From Butyrivibrio sp. (GTDB taxonomy: Bacteria > Bacillota > Clostridia > Lachnospirales > Lachnospiraceae): a DNA stretch of 42,423 nucleotides. A model generated the notes under the pieces. It saw only the letters and a list, made by a program, of their open reading frames with translations, was not told the origin of the DNA and did no database searches. This document shows positions 1-7,616 of the stretch, one piece after another. The position numbers and the translations under genes are program-made. Location: assembly GCA_016291375.1 (NCBI GenBank), contig JAEEXE010000025.1:1-42423 (forward strand). Reading direction: 5' to 3'. How positions within the stretch are numbered: the stretch's first letter is position 1; each line of letters opens with the position of its first letter.

Positions 1-124
<124 letters not shown>

Positions 125-279
125 AAAAGTTTGATCTGGCCAGAACTCAAGCTTGGCTTTTCGTTCTGTCCGTTATTTACATAATTTGTTCTGAATTATT
201 CTCTTGGAATCTTTCAGGGTTGCATTACTGTTTATTTGTCAAGGTACTTGTTCTTGCAGCTTAGCGCCGCAACTCATTT

Positions 280-308
280 AGAATAACATAGCAGCTTGTC
301 ACTGTCAA
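280..308 (-). promoter_or_regulatory. rRNA promoter P2
   Basis: On the minus strand TTGACA (303-308) is followed by a 17-bp spacer and TATTCT (280-285). This near-consensus sigma-A promoter lies about 155 bp upstream of the mature 16S end, as expected for an rrn proximal promoter. Confidence 0.85.
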
Positions 309-384
309 GAACTTTTTTAAAACTTTTTTGGAAACCCGCGCTGTTCTGCGGTTTTCCGTCCCCTCTCTCGAGCGGGCAAAAGTT

Positions 385-413
385 ATTATAGCAAAGGGGA
401 TATTCAAATGCAA
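385..413 (-). promoter_or_regulatory. rRNA promoter P1
   Basis: On the minus strand TTGCAT (408-413), a 17-bp spacer and a perfect TATAAT (385-390) form a second promoter about 105 bp upstream of P2. Tandem promoters are usual for rrn operons. Between P1 and P2 an imperfect stem (331-357, GGAAAACCGC against GCGGGTTTCC) could fold in the P1 leader. Confidence 0.8.
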
Positions 414-654
414 CACCTTTTTTCAGAATTTTTGAAAAATTATTTTTGCCACTAGATATTGTGTCTAAGCCAGTTCACAACTACTATTACAGCCTTTTAT
501 TCACTTCGGTTTGTTGCTCGCCCTAAATCAATAAATCTATTTTGTCTAAATTTATGGTCTCAATATTCCCTTTCCGTACTTCGTTCTCCTTGTCCTTACG
601 ACCTGCAAATGAATTTGTATGCAAGCATCCATTCGCTTGCTGGTCTTTTGCAAC
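414..654. other. Intergenic stretch with no recognisable gene
   Basis: AT-rich spacer between the tRNA-Ser terminator and the distal rRNA promoter. A 76-codon plus-strand frame crosses it but has no ribosome binding site, no family resemblance and runs into the tRNA terminator, so I do not call it. I see no repeat or RNA structure here. Confidence 0.5.
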
Positions 655-685
655 AAAAAACTCCCAAGGTTATCAACCTTGAGAG
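655..685 (-). terminator. Rho-independent terminator of tRNA-Ser
   Basis: On the minus strand CTCTCAAGGTT, a short loop and AACCTTGGGAG (661-685) are followed by six T (655-660). It begins a few bases past the tRNA 3' end and separates the tRNA from the rRNA promoters. Confidence 0.9.
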
Positions 686-691
686 TTAAAA

Positions 692-779
692 CGGAGAAAG
701 CGGGATTTGAACCCGCGCACCGCGTGAACGGTCTACACCCTTAGCAGGGGCGCCTCTTCAGCCACTTGAGTATTTCTCC
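692..779 (-). tRNA. tRNA-Ser (anticodon GCU)
   Basis: An 88-nt class II tRNA. The 7-bp acceptor stem pairs GGAGAAA with TTTCTCC, with discriminator G. The anticodon loop reads CTGCTAA, giving GCU, and there is a long variable arm followed by the GGTTCAAATCC T-loop. CCA is not encoded. It reads serine codons AGC and AGU. Confidence 0.97.
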
Positions 780-845
780 ATGCCTGAATCCCTCTACCAA
801 TTATGGTTTGAATTCTCTTGACCAAACAGCCAAGACGCAAATGTA

Positions 846-874
846 ATTATACAAAGCCGCATGGGCTTTGTCAA
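846..874 (-). promoter_or_regulatory. Consensus promoter of tRNA-Ser with an inverted repeat in the spacer
   Basis: On the minus strand TTGACA (869-874), exactly 17 bp, then TATAAT (846-851), a fully consensus sigma-A promoter about 66 bp upstream of the tRNA. The spacer holds an 8-bp inverted repeat, ACAAAGCC (851-858) and GGCTTTGT (864-871), whose outer bases overlap both hexamers. The same dyad lies just past the fumarase beta stop codon, so in RNA it could be that operon's 3' hairpin, though no T-run follows. Confidence 0.85.
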
Positions 875-879
875 TTCTT

Positions 880-1437
880 TTATTGTTTTTCTTTGTTATA
901 CAGCTTATCCGCTGTTTCATATAGGTTGGTTCCTGTTGAATCAATAACAACAATAGCCGGGAACCTCTCCACCTTGAGTTTCCTTATAGCCTCCGTACCA
1001 AGGTCGTCATAGGCAACTACTTCGGATTCGGTTATCGCCTTTGACAACAGTGCTCCCGCGCCGCCTATAGCAGCCAAATACACCGCTCCGTTACGTACCA
1101 TGGCATCTATTACTTCTTTAGATCTTTTACCCTTTCCTATCATTCCTCCAAGACCAAGATCAAGCAGCTTGGGCGCATACTTGTCCATACGGCTTGCGGT
1201 TGTTGGGCCTGCAGATCCTATGGGCCTACCCTCTCTCGCAGGAGAAGGACCCATATAATAGATAAGGTTTCCCTTCATTTCTATAGGTAATTCTTTGCCT
1301 TCAGACAAAGCTTCATCCATTCTCTTATGAGCGGCGTCCCTTGCCGTATATATAGTTCCAGTGATATAAACCATATCGCCTGCACGAAGCTCTTTTGCAA
1401 CCTCTGCATCTATTGGCGCTTGTATCTCTCTATTCAT
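880..1437 (-). CDS. Class I fumarate hydratase, beta subunit (L(+)-tartrate dehydratase beta family)
   Basis: 185 residues, usual length for the separate beta chain of two-subunit, Fe-S dependent class I fumarases, which interconvert fumarate and malate in the cytoplasm. The segment YYMGPSPAREGRPIGSAGPT (about 81-100), followed by TTASRMD, and the later IGGAGALL motif are family hallmarks. It follows the alpha subunit by 38 bp and ends the operon. The related L-tartrate dehydratase cannot be excluded from sequence alone, but fumarase is more likely as there is no tartrate transporter nearby. ATG start in good agreement with family N-termini. Confidence 0.9.
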   Translation of the reverse strand: MNREIQAPIDAEVAKELRAGDMVYITGTIYTARDAAHKRMDEALSEGKELPIEMKGNLIYYMGPSPAREGRPIGSAGPTTASRMDKYAPKLLDLGLGGMIGKGKRSKEVIDAMVRNGAVYLAAIGGAGALLSKAITESEVVAYDDLGTEAIRKLKVERFPAIVVIDSTGTNLYETADKLYNKEKQ

Positions 1438-1475
1438 TAATATAGTCCTTTGTGATCAGTTGTAATTGTATGTTC

Positions 1476-2318
1476 TTATAATGTAACGCTCACATGTCTG
1501 TTGACATGACAGCATATATTCACAGCTACCGGTAGTCCTGCAATATGTGTGGCATAGCTGTTTATATTTACCGCAAGGGCAGTTATCCTGCCGCCAAGTC
1601 CTGCAGGGCCGATTCCTGTTTTATTGATCCTATCAAGGATCTCTTCTTCCATAGCTTTGATATGTTCTTTGTCAGAATGCTCACCAACGGGACGAGTTAG
1701 AGCTTCTTTGGCCATTTCAGCGCATTTCTCAAATGTACCTCCAACGCCAACGCCTACAACCATGGGCGGACAAGCATTTGGACCAGCATCTTTAACCGCC
1801 TGAACTACAGCGTTTTTTACACCCTCTTCTCCATCTGCGGGCTTTAGCATAAACACTCTGCTCATGTTCTCACTTCCAAATCCCTTTGGAGCGCATGTGA
1901 TAACAACTTTATCTCCGGGCACAATATCATAATGAACAACCGCAGGCGTATTGTCTTCGGTGTTCTTTCTAATAAGAGGATCTCCTACTACAGATTTTCT
2001 AAGGTACCCTTCTGTGTATCCCTGTCTGACTCCCTCATTAACTGCTGTTGTAAGATCTCCGCCCACAAAGTGTACATCCTGACCTATTTTAAAGAAGAAA
2101 ACTGCCATTCCGGTATCCTGACAGATTGGAATGTTATCATTTTCAGCAATATCAAGATTTTCCATCAGCTGAGCAAAAATCTGCTTTCCAAGCTCTGACT
2201 CTTCCTTATCCTTCGCGGAAAGGAGAGCTTTTTTCATATCATCTGAAAGAGTGTAATTAGCACTGATGCACATACCCTTAACAGCTTTAGTTATTTCAGC
2301 AACATCTATCTCGCGCAT
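1476..2318 (-). CDS. Class I fumarate hydratase, alpha subunit
   Basis: 280 residues, full length for the alpha chain, which carries the catalytic [4Fe-4S] cluster. Candidate cluster ligands are Cys66 (IPICQDTG), Cys183 (NACPPMVVGVG) and Cys269 or Cys270 (AVNICCHVNRH), in the expected order and context. It starts 13 bp after the HIT gene stop and is followed by the beta subunit, so the two chains are co-transcribed. An oxygen-sensitive fumarase suits an anaerobe, where it would serve reductive or amino-acid carbon flow. Assignment as fumarase rather than tartrate dehydratase is by context. Confidence 0.91.
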   Translation of the reverse strand: MREIDVAEITKAVKGMCISANYTLSDDMKKALLSAKDKEESELGKQIFAQLMENLDIAENDNIPICQDTGMAVFFFKIGQDVHFVGGDLTTAVNEGVRQGYTEGYLRKSVVGDPLIRKNTEDNTPAVVHYDIVPGDKVVITCAPKGFGSENMSRVFMLKPADGEEGVKNAVVQAVKDAGPNACPPMVVGVGVGGTFEKCAEMAKEALTRPVGEHSDKEHIKAMEEEILDRINKTGIGPAGLGGRITALAVNINSYATHIAGLPVAVNICCHVNRHVSVTL

Positions 2319-2331
2319 TTACAAACTCCCA

Positions 2332-2739
2332 TTATGCATTGGTAATAATATTCTTTATCTCTGTAAGCTCCTCCGGCGAAGGGCTTGTGGGCTTCCATAA
2401 AATATGCTGCCCGTCATTCTTGTATCTTGGAATAATATGAAGGTGAAAATGCATAACAGTCTGTCCCGCAGTCTCTCCATTATTCTGAACAAGATTAAGT
2501 CCGTCGCATTCAAGCTTTTCTTTCATGATGCCCGCAACCTTCTTGGCCACCTTAACCGCTCCCGCAACAGTCTCTTCCGGAATTTCAAAAAGATCTGCGT
2601 AATGCTTCTTTGGAAGCACAAGTGCGTGTCCCTTTGTAGCAGGTCCAAGATCAAGGATCACTCTAAAATCATTATCCTCATAGATTGTGTTTGACGGAAT
2701 CTCTCCGTTTGCGATCTTACAAAAAATGCAATCACTCAT
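2332..2739 (-). CDS. HIT family nucleotide hydrolase (HinT-like)
   Basis: 135 residues. The histidine triad is at residues 97-101 (HFHLH, then IIPRY), the nucleotide-binding signature of HinT-type purine nucleoside phosphoramidases. The N-terminus CIFCKIANGEIPSNTIYED is also typical, with Cys4 and Cys7 as possible zinc ligands. Its ATG overlaps the rhomboid stop by one base (TAATG), showing translational coupling. Cellular substrate of such proteins is usually AMP-linked amines; the true partner here is unknown. Confidence 0.93.
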   Translation of the reverse strand: MSDCIFCKIANGEIPSNTIYEDNDFRVILDLGPATKGHALVLPKKHYADLFEIPEETVAGAVKVAKKVAGIMKEKLECDGLNLVQNNGETAGQTVMHFHLHIIPRYKNDGQHILWKPTSPSPEELTEIKNIITNA

Positions 2740-3392
2740 TATGCCAATCCCTCCATGTCTTTATTGTTATTCATAATAATTATGCTGATATATCCCAGGA
2801 TAAAACCTGTCACAAAACCTCCCAGATGCGCAACCGTATTGGCTCCCTTCTGGAAAAAGCAGGACTCTATAATGAAGCCTGTCAAAAAGACTAATCTAAA
2901 AATCATATCTCTTCTTTTGGCAAGACCCTTTCTGTTTAAAAAGATCCAGAAAGCGAGATAGCCCACAATCCCCATCGTTCCGCCGCTGGCTCCGAGAGAA
3001 TATCTGAATATATTTCCAACAATCTCATACATCATACTAAGCACATTGCCCACTATGCCTGAGACAAAAAACATAATCCCATAGTACAGGTGTCCGGCAT
3101 GCTTTTCAACAATTCCGCCGGCAAGTACCAGCATTATCATATTGGAAAAAAGATGATTGATATCAGCATGAAGAAACATGGACATTATTACTCTGTACCA
3201 TTCTCTGCGGGAAAGTATCATATCTGTTGCCAGTAGCCCTCTTTCATATATTGAAGGGACAAAAATACAAGCCAAAAACACCAGAATATTAATGGCAAGA
3301 ATCACCATACTGACATAAGCGGTCTTATATATCTGCGTCTGCTTATTCCAGAAATCATCCGGATTATTATTTCTGTTCTGTATATCTTCCAT
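2739..3392 (-). CDS. Rhomboid family intramembrane serine protease
   Basis: About 217 residues from the ATG chosen here; a TTG 27 bp upstream (3419) would add nine residues and overlap the preceding gene by 20 bp. Multiple hydrophobic helices are evident. Rhomboid hallmarks are the HLFSNM motif, the catalytic serine in GASGG (Ser136 in this numbering) and the catalytic histidine in AHLGG (His189). It should cleave membrane proteins within the bilayer; its substrate cannot be told. The cytoplasmic N-terminus is short and rich in Asn. No strong ribosome binding site precedes either start, suggesting coupling to the upstream gene. Confidence 0.9.
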   Translation of the reverse strand: MEDIQNRNNNPDDFWNKQTQIYKTAYVSMVILAINILVFLACIFVPSIYERGLLATDMILSRREWYRVIMSMFLHADINHLFSNMIMLVLAGGIVEKHAGHLYYGIMFFVSGIVGNVLSMMYEIVGNIFRYSLGASGGTMGIVGYLAFWIFLNRKGLAKRRDMIFRLVFLTGFIIESCFFQKGANTVAHLGGFVTGFILGYISIIIMNNNKDMEGLA

Positions 3393-3399
3393 AATCAGG

Positions 3400-4407
3400 T
3401 TATTCGGACTTAAGGGCAAAAAGCTGATCCATACTTCTTAAAAGCTTGAAATCGCCCTTCATCTTGACGCTTCCATCCATGAATGCTCTCTGGAAAGTTA
3501 TACGTCCATCCAATATCTCCTCAAATATCTTCTGATCGGAGGTTATGACAACGTCACAGTCGCCCTCATCTCCGGTCCTGCAATCGCATTTGCTGTTATC
3601 AACGTCGATAATTACAGGCTTAAGTCTGGAGTTATCAAGAAAAGCCACCTTGAACTTAGCCTTGATACCTGCAACAGGGGTAAACTTCTTCTGAAGAAGT
3701 TTGGCATATTCATCTGAATTGCCCGTAGCGGTGTCTTCTCCCATCTTATCTCTGAATATACTTGCAAGCTCCTGAAGATCCTCTTTCTGCTTGCGGACAA
3801 ATTTGTCGTCAGATGCATATTCAGAAAGTTGCTCAGATTCCTGTGGAGTAAGATCAATACTCTTAGCAATTGAAACCTTATTGATAACTGCCTGACTACT
3901 TGCAGGAAGTACCGGCATTTTCTGATTCATCATCCTGTACAGATTCTCAGTCTTTTTCTCAATTACTTTGGTGTACTCAGGACTATTCTCAAGCCTTGTG
4001 GTGTCCGCTATATATCCGCAGATACCATCACACACCAAACCGCCAAGCATCTCCCAGGCAGATGAAAGACTCATCATACCCTCGCGCTCTCCATGCGTTG
4101 TGGACATAACCACGGGTGCCATGTATATATTCTTAATCTTATCTTTATCACCATAAAGCCAGCATGCATCAAGAAACTGCATCATGTATCCGCCGACACC
4201 GTACCATTCTACTGTAGAAGCCAGAATAACACCATCCGCATCCTTGAGTGTATTGGGAAGTGCGGTAATACCGTTTCTCTGCTCATATAAATTGTACTGC
4301 TGGACTTTGACATTAAGCTCATTCAAAACTGTAGTGATCTGTGAGATTACGCACAAAGTAGGATCATCTATTATCCCTCTTCCGCCGTAGTAGATATTAA
4401 TCTTCAT
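3400..4407 (-). CDS. Flavodoxin-like FMN reductase fused to an SCP2 sterol-carrier-type domain
   Basis: 335 residues. Residues 1 to about 160 resemble the NAD(P)H-dependent FMN reductase/flavodoxin fold (MKINIYYGGRG at the first strand, ADGVILASTVEWYGVGGYM as the FMN-phosphate and ring region, PVVMSTTHGEREG). Residues about 230-335 look like an SCP2 lipid-binding domain (FKVAFLD, DCDVVITSDQKIFEEILDGR, SVKMKGDFKLLRSMDQLF). A Cys cluster (KCDCRTGDEGDC) lies between. It is first in the operon with the rhomboid, HIT and fumarase genes. Function is probably redox with a hydrophobic ligand; the substrate is unknown. Family-level confidence is good. Confidence 0.8.
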   Translation of the reverse strand: MKINIYYGGRGIIDDPTLCVISQITTVLNELNVKVQQYNLYEQRNGITALPNTLKDADGVILASTVEWYGVGGYMMQFLDACWLYGDKDKIKNIYMAPVVMSTTHGEREGMMSLSSAWEMLGGLVCDGICGYIADTTRLENSPEYTKVIEKKTENLYRMMNQKMPVLPASSQAVINKVSIAKSIDLTPQESEQLSEYASDDKFVRKQKEDLQELASIFRDKMGEDTATGNSDEYAKLLQKKFTPVAGIKAKFKVAFLDNSRLKPVIIDVDNSKCDCRTGDEGDCDVVITSDQKIFEEILDGRITFQRAFMDGSVKMKGDFKLLRSMDQLFALKSE

Positions 4408-4433
4408 GAGAACCCCTCCAACCGGTTAAGGGT

Positions 4434-4449
4434 ATTATATCATATTATA
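4434..4449 (-). promoter_or_regulatory. Candidate promoter of the flavodoxin-fumarase operon
   Basis: The 57-bp gap before the flavodoxin-SCP2 gene contains two overlapping TATAAT hexamers on the minus strand (4444-4449 and 4434-4439), but only weak -35 matches. A GGAGGGG ribosome binding site precedes the ATG. No terminator separates this gap from the end of the pilus operon, so read-through is possible. Confidence 0.45.
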
Positions 4450-4464
4450 CGGAGATGTTAGAAT

Positions 4465-5829
4465 CTATCTGCAATCAAAACAAACTCTTCCTATTTTTAT
4501 TTCATCTCCTTCTTCTATATAATTCTTTTCCTTGGGAGAAAGTCTTACTCCGTTTTTGAAAGTTCCGTTTGTGGAGCCAAGATCCATGAGAGCTACTCTG
4601 CTCCCCTCGCTTACAAACTTACAGTGTATTCTGGAAACGCTCATATCACTTACAATCTTATCTACGCAGCCCTCCATTTTCCCAATTACCAAAGGAAGTT
4701 TTTCCAGACTTATCCTTACAGTCTTATCAAGATTCCTGCTATATAAAGTCATGTTCTCATCTTCTTCGCTATCAAGAACCACCGTCTCATCACCTGTTGG
4801 TATCTCCTTGGCTTTGGGAGAATACTCCCTATTATCCACCTTAAATGAAGATGTTATTCTGATAGGTGTTCTGTATTTTTCCTCAAAACTCTCTTCTTCG
4901 TCGCAGTACTCCTCAGAATAATCATAGGCCTTTCTTTTTGTCTTTTGCCCATTCCTATACTCTTCCCCGGCTTTTCTGATAGCCCTTGTTCCTGACAATA
5001 AAGCCACCACCCCAGTAATTCCCGAAACAAGCATAACACCCATGGATAAAAGATTCTCTTCTTCCGAAAGAATATAATTCATCCTGACATACATAACCAC
5101 AGCAATTACACAGGCAAAAAGGATTGAAAAAAGAATCTGAGTCTTTCCGGAATAAACCTCCTTACTCATCTTCATCCTGCTTCCGGTTTCAGGCTTTTCT
5201 TCCTCCTCGTCTTCATAATCGTAATCATCCTCCTCATATGCATACTCTTCATGTACAGGCTCCGGCTCTTCCTTAATCTGCTCTTCATCCTGCCGTATGA
5301 TCGCCTCTATAACATTGAGGATCATTGCCCCTTCTTCCCTTGATCTCTCGCACAGCTCATAGATAAGCACAGATGCCCTTTCATCCTCGCAGTCTACATA
5401 TTCCAAGAGTTCCTCGCAGAAATCAGCAAACTTTGGATTGTCATCGGAATAAGGAAAGAACATGAACCCGAAATCATCGGAAGCCATGCCGGTAAACACG
5501 CTTCCTGCCTCAAAAATAATTCCCTCTTCTCCCAAAAGAAACTCAGACATACTCTCAAGCATATTCTTTATATCTGTCAAAAGAGCCATAACCTGAGTAT
5601 AATCCATCTTTTTTACCGCGTATCTATCTTCCAGACTCATCATCGAAGTAACATCGTAGTACAAAAAACAGTCATCATTTATTTGTCTAAGGCTGCATGG
5701 CAAAAGGTTCTTTACTCTTTTGCCTTCCAAAACCTTTAACTGGTACCTGCTGCCTTGTTTATCAGCATCTTCATTTACATCAACTATCACATAACTATGC
5801 TTTATATCTCTATAATATCTGTGTTCCAT
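4465..5829 (-). CDS. FHA-domain membrane protein of the Tad locus (DUF6382-like N-terminus)
   Basis: 454 residues. The N-terminal ~170 residues match the type seen in clostridial Tad-locus proteins annotated DUF6382. A very acidic linker follows (about 185-215), then two hydrophobic segments (about 230-280) and a C-terminal FHA domain (about 365-454) with VSRIHCKF and DLGSTNGTFKNG, the phosphothreonine-reading loops. It is the last gene of the pilus operon, overlapping the TadE stop by one base. FHA domains bind phosphothreonine, so it may couple Ser/Thr kinase signalling to pilus assembly; no kinase gene is in this window. Membrane topology is inferred. Confidence 0.82.
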   Translation of the reverse strand: MEHRYYRDIKHSYVIVDVNEDADKQGSRYQLKVLEGKRVKNLLPCSLRQINDDCFLYYDVTSMMSLEDRYAVKKMDYTQVMALLTDIKNMLESMSEFLLGEEGIIFEAGSVFTGMASDDFGFMFFPYSDDNPKFADFCEELLEYVDCEDERASVLIYELCERSREEGAMILNVIEAIIRQDEEQIKEEPEPVHEEYAYEEDDYDYEDEEEEKPETGSRMKMSKEVYSGKTQILFSILFACVIAVVMYVRMNYILSEEENLLSMGVMLVSGITGVVALLSGTRAIRKAGEEYRNGQKTKRKAYDYSEEYCDEEESFEEKYRTPIRITSSFKVDNREYSPKAKEIPTGDETVVLDSEEDENMTLYSRNLDKTVRISLEKLPLVIGKMEGCVDKIVSDMSVSRIHCKFVSEGSRVALMDLGSTNGTFKNGVRLSPKEKNYIEEGDEIKIGRVCFDCR

Positions 5830-6284
5830 TACGGTTCATCCTCTCTGTTAAATAGATTTTCTCCAATATCCTTTACTCTCTTGACCATTCTTATATGATC
5901 TATCTGCTCTAGCTTTTTGGCTTTTCCGGCGGCTTCATATTCCCAGCTGCCCTTTGGCTTTAAGAAATAATTCCCCATCGCTCTGTGTCGTACTCCTGTA
6001 TTTCCCACTACCCGAATATCTTTACCCGAAGTGCTTACACTGATCTTAGGTCTGTTTGCCCCAAAATATTTTCTCCCAAGCACTCTGTCCTCTTTTTCTG
6101 AAACAACTAAAGCCGCATCATCCGAAGATATTGAGGCTCTAAAAGCCAAAATGTACGTATCCTGCGATAATATACATCTTCCGTATAAGTAATATGAAAA
6201 ATAGATTAGTAGCACAAATACACATATGATCATTGGTGCCACAAGGGACGCCTCAAGTGTCATGTATCCTTTAAATTTTCGCAA
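5829..6284 (-). CDS. TadE-like pseudopilin
   Basis: 151 residues. The N-terminus has a prepilin-type signal, MRKFKG then YMTLEASL, with glutamate at position +5 after the glycine, followed by a hydrophobic helix (about 13-32). This is the layout of TadE minor pseudopilins processed by a prepilin peptidase. The remainder is a small extracytoplasmic domain of no known activity. Its start overlaps the end of the peptidase gene by 14 bp, and its stop abuts the FHA gene. Confidence 0.82.
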   Translation of the reverse strand: MRKFKGYMTLEASLVAPMIICVFVLLIYFSYYLYGRCILSQDTYILAFRASISSDDAALVVSEKEDRVLGRKYFGANRPKISVSTSGKDIRVVGNTGVRHRAMGNYFLKPKGSWEYEAAGKAKKLEQIDHIRMVKRVKDIGENLFNREDEP

Positions 6285-6702
6285 AGCAAGCCACCGCCGT
6301 TCCCAGTGTTATAAATGGCACAAATGGTATCCTGGTCTTCTTCTCTGCTTTCTTAAGCAAAAGAAGAATAATGGAAAAGATGCTGCTTCCAAAAAAAGCC
6401 ATTACAATTCCCAAAAGCATGGTCCATATACCAAAAGCGGGTCCCAAAACAAGCGTCACCAGACCGTCGCCGTATCCTATCTGCTGCCTAGTGGCAAAGG
6501 AAAGAAATAACATAGCTACCCCCGGCAGGAGCGAAATAACCACATCCGTGATGCTAAGATTATTTTTCCACACACCGATAAATGCACCCACCAAAGATAT
6601 GATCGCACTTACTACGAGCAGTTTTGCTGAGATTTCCTTATTTTTTATATCCTGAACAGAAAGTATCAGCATAACAATAAACATCAATATATAAATGACC
6701 AT
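6271..6702 (-). CDS. Prepilin peptidase, A24 family (second peptidase of the locus)
   Basis: 143 residues and nearly all hydrophobic, as in small TadV/CpaA peptidases that lack the methylase domain. Both catalytic aspartates are visible: Asp18 in SVQDIKNKEIS and Asp79 in the GYGDG motif. It should cleave the leader peptides of Flp and the TadE-type pseudopilins at the inner face of the membrane. It sits two bases after the TadE-like gene upstream. This operon carries another peptidase of the same family at its 5' end (13721-14131), which has a different GD motif. Confidence 0.88.
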   Translation of the reverse strand: MVIYILMFIVMLILSVQDIKNKEISAKLLVVSAIISLVGAFIGVWKNNLSITDVVISLLPGVAMLFLSFATRQQIGYGDGLVTLVLGPAFGIWTMLLGIVMAFFGSSIFSIILLLLKKAEKKTRIPFVPFITLGTAVACFAKI

Positions 6703-6704
6703 TT

Positions 6705-7616
6705 TTACCTCCCGCAGCTACTACACGGACCTCTCCCCCCAACCTCGGAGATAGGAATCGTGTATATTTTTCTTTTCAATCCCGGACAGTTCATGCTGCT
6801 ATGATATCTGTCGCCGTAATCTGTAACAAATACGCTTCCTGCTGTGATTCGCTTTGCGCAGTATTCACAGGCATAGTACTTTGCTCTGTCAGCATTTCTT
6901 GCCGTTTTGATCGACTCATAACTAATGGTATGAACACTGAGTTTAAGGTGCTTGCAATTTACATCTCTGTGATATACCTCACCATGCTCGGTGACGTAGA
7001 CCATCTCCTCCTCTGCGCGTTCATTACCCCCTTCACCCGTAATGTCGTAGCCGGTCCATGCATGTCCATAGTATCTTCCCTCAACAGGAAATTCCTTGAA
7101 CCCAACCAGCTTAATAAGCGGGTGAACCTCGTAGTCTACGACAATATCAACGATGTCATTTCCTGCCATTATTCTTGAATTTCTAAAAGACATACCGGAA
7201 AAGCCGTTGGTTACACAGCTCTTCTCTATGCCTTCCCCCAAATATTCGCGAACAAGACTCTTGGCATAAAACACAGACGCCACACCGGCCGCAATATCTA
7301 TGCCTTCCTTTTCCCCCACAAGTGTATCTGCTGCCTCTCTTTCATCGTAAGACAAAAGACATATTCTGTTACCTGCTTGATGAAGTGCTGCTTCCAAATC
7401 CGATTGGACTTTGATGATATTGAACATCACAAGGACATTCACGAAAAAGAATATAAAGAGCGGAAGAGCAATAGATGACTCTACCGTCATGGAAGCAGCT
7501 AGAGACACTTCTTTCCTTCCTATCGCCCGGAAAAACGATCTTATTTTTTTTATAAATAACAAACTACTAATAAAAGAAGTGCCTTTACCTGCTCCCGGAC
7601 TATTCTTCATATCCAT
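6705..7616 (-). CDS. TadE-like pilus protein with two C-terminal Cys/His (zinc-ribbon-like) repeats
   Basis: 303 residues. A prepilin-like segment, LAASMTVESSIALPLF (about 39-54, Glu at +5), is followed by a hydrophobic helix. The C-terminus has two related repeats: residues 206-254 with His216, Cys221, Cys250 and Cys253, and residues 262-301 with His272, Cys277, Cys298 and Cys301. Each runs V-(Y/F)-V-T, YH-x4-C, then C-x2-C, which could hold one metal ion or form disulfides. The gene overlaps the DUF5702 gene by 17 bp. Function beyond pilus assembly is unknown. Confidence 0.75.
   Translation of the reverse strand: MDMKNSPGAGKGTSFISSLLFIKKIRSFFRAIGRKEVSLAASMTVESSIALPLFIFFFVNVLVMFNIIKVQSDLEAALHQAGNRICLLSYDEREAADTLVGEKEGIDIAAGVASVFYAKSLVREYLGEGIEKSCVTNGFSGMSFRNSRIMAGNDIVDIVVDYEVHPLIKLVGFKEFPVEGRYYGHAWTGYDITGEGGNERAEEEMVYVTEHGEVYHRDVNCKHLKLSVHTISYESIKTARNADRAKYYACEYCAKRITAGSVFVTDYGDRYHSSMNCPGLKRKIYTIPISEVGGRGPCSSCGR

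Noticed and set aside
459..689. 76-codon plus-strand frame between rRNA promoters and tRNA-Ser
   Set aside because: Overlaps the tRNA-Ser terminator antisense and has no ribosome binding site.
4465..5829. FHA protein as a type VI secretion component
   Set aside because: Organism is Gram-positive and the neighbours are all Tad pilus genes; no type VI genes present.
6705..7616. Idea that the Cys/His repeats make this a methyl transfer (Ada) or DNA-binding protein
   Set aside because: The N-terminus has a prepilin-like signal and the gene sits inside a pilus operon, so the domain is probably outside the cell.
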